This document shows positions 4,307-6,244 of a stretch of DNA of 6,244 nt, piece by piece (the first letter of the stretch is position 1; every line of letters starts with the position of its first letter). The DNA comes from Patescibacteria group bacterium. GTDB taxonomy: Bacteria; Patescibacteriota; Minisyncoccia; Phycocordibacterales; Phycocordibacteraceae. Under the pieces are notes generated by a model. It did no database searches. It worked only from the letters and a program-made list of their open reading frames with translations, and was not told the DNA's origin. The stretch is from the NCBI GenBank assembly GCA_018826405.1, contig JAHJZL010000029.1, forward strand, positions 1-6,244, read 5' to 3'. Both the position numbers and the translations under genes were made by a program.

Positions 4307-5035
4307 CTATTCCTGCTCAACTACTGCAGTTAATGCACAATGATCACTCACCCCGCACTGCATACCAACATTCTGCACGCGGTGATTCCCCCTGCTAAAC
4401 AATCCATCAACCATAAAGGGAATAGGTCCGGCACGGTGTAGATTGTCGTCTAAGCTGCTCTTGTAGTGTTCTGGGACATTGTCTGTAAAATTCTCAGACA
4501 ACTTAGTAAAGATCTCTTTTCCTCTTGGTGCATTGAAATCTCCAGTTATAAGACAACTCTCTATTGAATCTGTTGCTGCAAGAAACGCATCAAGTACTCC
4601 CTCTTGTATTTCGTTTATCTCTCCCTTATACGTAACAGGAAAATGAGTAGTACCTATGGAATACATCTTTCCTTCGTAAGGAACTTCTACAAGAGCAAGC
4701 ACATACCGCTGCGTCTCATTCTTTTCTCCTGGAGTTCCCTCTACATACGGAATAAGGTCTCCTTCTCTTCCTCCAAGCTGATGAAACGTCGTGGAAGTAA
4801 ATCCAGTGCGAGAGAACACAGCGATTCCTTCAGGACTCATTCCGTGAATTGATTTGTTTAGTGCCATAGGCACAAAGAAACACTCTGCATCCAACACTTC
4901 CCTAAAGAACGGGATGTCTCGCTCAAAAATCTCCTGCATGCAGACAACATCAGGTTTCTGCTCGCGCAGAAACGGTTCAATACGCTTATAGTGTTTGTCT
5001 CTCTCTATATTTAAATGAACGAGTGAAAGATTCAT
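4307..5035 (-). CDS. Endonuclease/exonuclease/phosphatase (EEP, DNase I-like) family protein
   Basis: The product is 242 residues, about the size of a lone EEP domain, with no signal peptide. Metal and catalytic positions of the fold are recognisable: Asn9 in HLNIER, Glu35 in CMQEIFERD, His131 in TTHFP, Asp166 and Asn168 in GDFNAPRG, Asp210 in VDGLF, and Asp231-His232 in SDHCALTA. The family hydrolyses phosphodiester or phosphomonoester bonds in substrates from DNA to lipids and nucleotides. The substrate here cannot be read from sequence. It lacks the features that would make it a clear XthA AP endonuclease. Its ATG overlaps the pyrG stop (TAATG, shared base 5035), so it is translationally coupled to CTP synthase. 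AAGG about 7 nt upstream is a weak ribosome site inside pyrG. Confidence 0.88.
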   Translation of the reverse strand: MNLSLVHLNIERDKHYKRIEPFLREQKPDVVCMQEIFERDIPFFREVLDAECFFVPMALNKSIHGMSPEGIAVFSRTGFTSTTFHQLGGREGDLIPYVEGTPGEKNETQRYVLALVEVPYEGKMYSIGTTHFPVTYKGEINEIQEGVLDAFLAATDSIESCLITGDFNAPRGKEIFTKLSENFTDNVPEHYKSSLDDNLHRAGPIPFMVDGLFSRGNHRVQNVGMQCGVSDHCALTAVVEQE

Positions 5036-6244
5036 TAGCCAGCCTTCTCAGATGCAGCACGAAGGAATGCACTAAAGAGTGGGTGTGGTGCAAGAGGACG
5101 AGCCTTAAGTTCTGGGTGGAACTGCGTACCAAGGAAGAATGGGTGCTCGCTCTTTGGAAGCTCTGCAATTTCCATAAGCACTCCGTTTGGAGAAGTACCT
5201 GAGAACACGAGTCCTGCCTCACGAATCTGCTCTACATACTCAGGATTAATCTCGTAGCGGTGTCGATGTCGCTCCTGCACTTCTGAGGCTCCATACGCCT
5301 CCTCTGCAACAGTGCCCTTAGTAAGTTTTGCAGGATAGGTACCAAGACGCATCGTTCCTCCAAACTTTCCATCCTTAATAAGGTCCTTCTGTTCAGGCAT
5401 TACGTCCACAATAAGGTGCTTGCCGTCTGGATCTATTTCAGCTGTTATAGCTCCCTCAAGTCCAAGTACATTGCGTGCGTACTCAATAACGAGAAGCTGC
5501 ATACCGTAACACAATCCAAAGTATGGGATCTTGTTCTCGCGTGCGTAGCGAATTGCTTGAATCTTTCCTTCAATACCTGTCTGACCAAATCCGCCAGGAA
5601 CCAAGATGCCGTCATATACAGAAAGCTTTTCTACATCTTCTCCATTCTCAAAGTCTTTCGCATTAACCCACTCAATCTCTGCCTTAACGCCAACTTCTGC
5701 TGCTGAGAACTTAAGCGCCTCAATAACTGAAAGGTACGCATCTGAAAGCACGAAGTCTCCTGTATCAAAATACTTTCCAACAATTCCAATCTTCACTTGC
5801 TTCTCTGCTCCCTTCATCTTGTTAACGAAAGTCTCCCACTCAGAGAAATCTGCCTTGTTGTCCTTTGGAAGTTTCAACACGTCGAGCAACAAATCGCCCA
5901 GGTTGTCCTTCTCAAAGTTAAGCGGCACATCATAGATACTCTTCACATCAGGTGCAGAGATTATGTGGTCCTGACGTACGTTACACCAGATAGCGAGCTT
6001 CTCCTTTCTCTTCTCATCAAGTGGCTGCGGTGCGCGCGCAACAATGAAGTCTGCTTGCACACCGTATGAGTTTAGCTCGCGCACTGCATGCTGTGTGGGC
6101 CTAGTCTTCATCTCGCCAATGGTCCCTGGAACTGGCAAATACGAAACCATAACAAACGCTACGTTGTCTGGCTGCTTAACTTTAAGCACGCGCGCAGCCT
6201 CAATGAAAAGCGCGTTCTGGAAGTCTCCAATAGTTCCTCCAATC
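5035..6244 (-). CDS. pyrG: CTP synthase, N-terminus cut by the window edge
   Basis: The enzyme makes CTP from UTP, ATP and glutamine, the last step of pyrimidine nucleotide synthesis, in the cytosol. About 402 C-terminal residues are visible, so roughly 130 (including the P-loop) lie beyond 6244. The first visible residues, IGGTIGDFQNALFIEAARVL, are the family's GGTVGD motif. The synthetase domain continues through GTIGEMKTRPTQHAV. The glutamine amidotransferase domain follows: GILVPGGFGQTGIEGK, nucleophile Cys in PYFGLCYGMQ (codon 5511-5509), ERHRHRYEINPEY, and His and Glu of the triad in GTQFHPE (5118-5116 and 5112-5110). The active sites shown are complete. FDTGDFVLSDAYLSV and FQN in place of the usual IES suggest a Patescibacteria-type enzyme. 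The gene is upstream of, and overlaps by one base, the EEP gene. The internal GTG at 6189 is not the start, since conserved sequence extends past it. Confidence 0.97.
   Translation of the reverse strand, partial: IGGTIGDFQNALFIEAARVLKVKQPDNVAFVMVSYLPVPGTIGEMKTRPTQHAVRELNSYGVQADFIVARAPQPLDEKRKEKLAIWCNVRQDHIISAPDVKSIYDVPLNFEKDNLGDLLLDVLKLPKDNKADFSEWETFVNKMKGAEKQVKIGIVGKYFDTGDFVLSDAYLSVIEALKFSAAEVGVKAEIEWVNAKDFENGEDVEKLSVYDGILVPGGFGQTGIEGKIQAIRYARENKIPYFGLCYGMQLLVIEYARNVLGLEGAITAEIDPDGKHLIVDVMPEQKDLIKDGKFGGTMRLGTYPAKLTKGTVAEEAYGASEVQERHRHRYEINPEYVEQIREAGLVFSGTSPNGVLMEIAELPKSEHPFFLGTQFHPELKARPLAPHPLFSAFLRAASEKAG

Noticed and set aside
4307..5035. Exodeoxyribonuclease III / AP endonuclease (xthA) assignment
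   Set aside because: Only the general EEP motifs are present; the DNA-repair-specific surroundings expected of XthA are not evident.
5035..6189. pyrG starting at the GTG at 6189
   Set aside because: The conserved GGTIGDFQNALFIEAARV sequence continues upstream in frame to the window edge, so the gene is partial rather than short.
1..6244. CRISPR array, insertion sequence or transposase
   Set aside because: There are no regularly spaced direct repeats, and no transposase or integrase motifs in any frame I examined.

Overview
The window looks like chromosomal DNA from a small-genome bacterium, most probably a member of the Candidate Phyla Radiation (Patescibacteria/Parcubacteria-like). This is an inference from protein style: a CTP synthase with the IGGTIGDFQN and FDTGDFVLSDAYLSV variants, a compact 350-residue MetK, short intergenic gaps, and almost no Shine-Dalgarno sequences. 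All eight visible stop codons are TAA or TAG, and nothing requires a recoded TGA.

Left part (1-1260, minus strand): the window opens inside the remains of a peptidase E (S51) gene whose N-terminal third is missing. Directly against the break lies an AT-rich two-gene operon (742-1221, then 281-736). It encodes two small membrane-anchored proteins of no assigned function and is driven by a clear TATAAT promoter 6 nt from the first ATG, which suggests a leaderless mRNA.

Middle part (1274-2981, minus strand genes): a DUF2200 gene and a SRPBCC-fold gene form a short operon. It is bracketed by two diverged copies of a repeat (1274-1390 and 2281-2355) that face inward, and each repeat ends 25-27 nt from the operon. 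Next come a tRNA-Gln(CTG) gene with hairpins on both sides and a four-helix DUF1761 membrane protein gene. The stretch 1-2355 next to the tRNA reads like an accessory, rearranged region.

Right part (2982-6244): a complete SAM-I (S-box) riboswitch with a recognisable antiterminator/terminator platform controls metK (S-adenosylmethionine synthetase) on the plus strand. metK ends at a perfect palindromic terminator that it shares with a convergent minus-strand operon. That operon is pyrG (CTP synthase, cut by the right window edge), followed by an endonuclease/exonuclease/phosphatase-family gene whose ATG overlaps the pyrG stop.

The right half is core metabolism: SAM supply under feedback control, and CTP synthesis. 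The most unusual signals are the uncharacterised membrane-protein pair abutting the broken peptidase gene and the inverted repeats around the DUF2200-SRPBCC operon.
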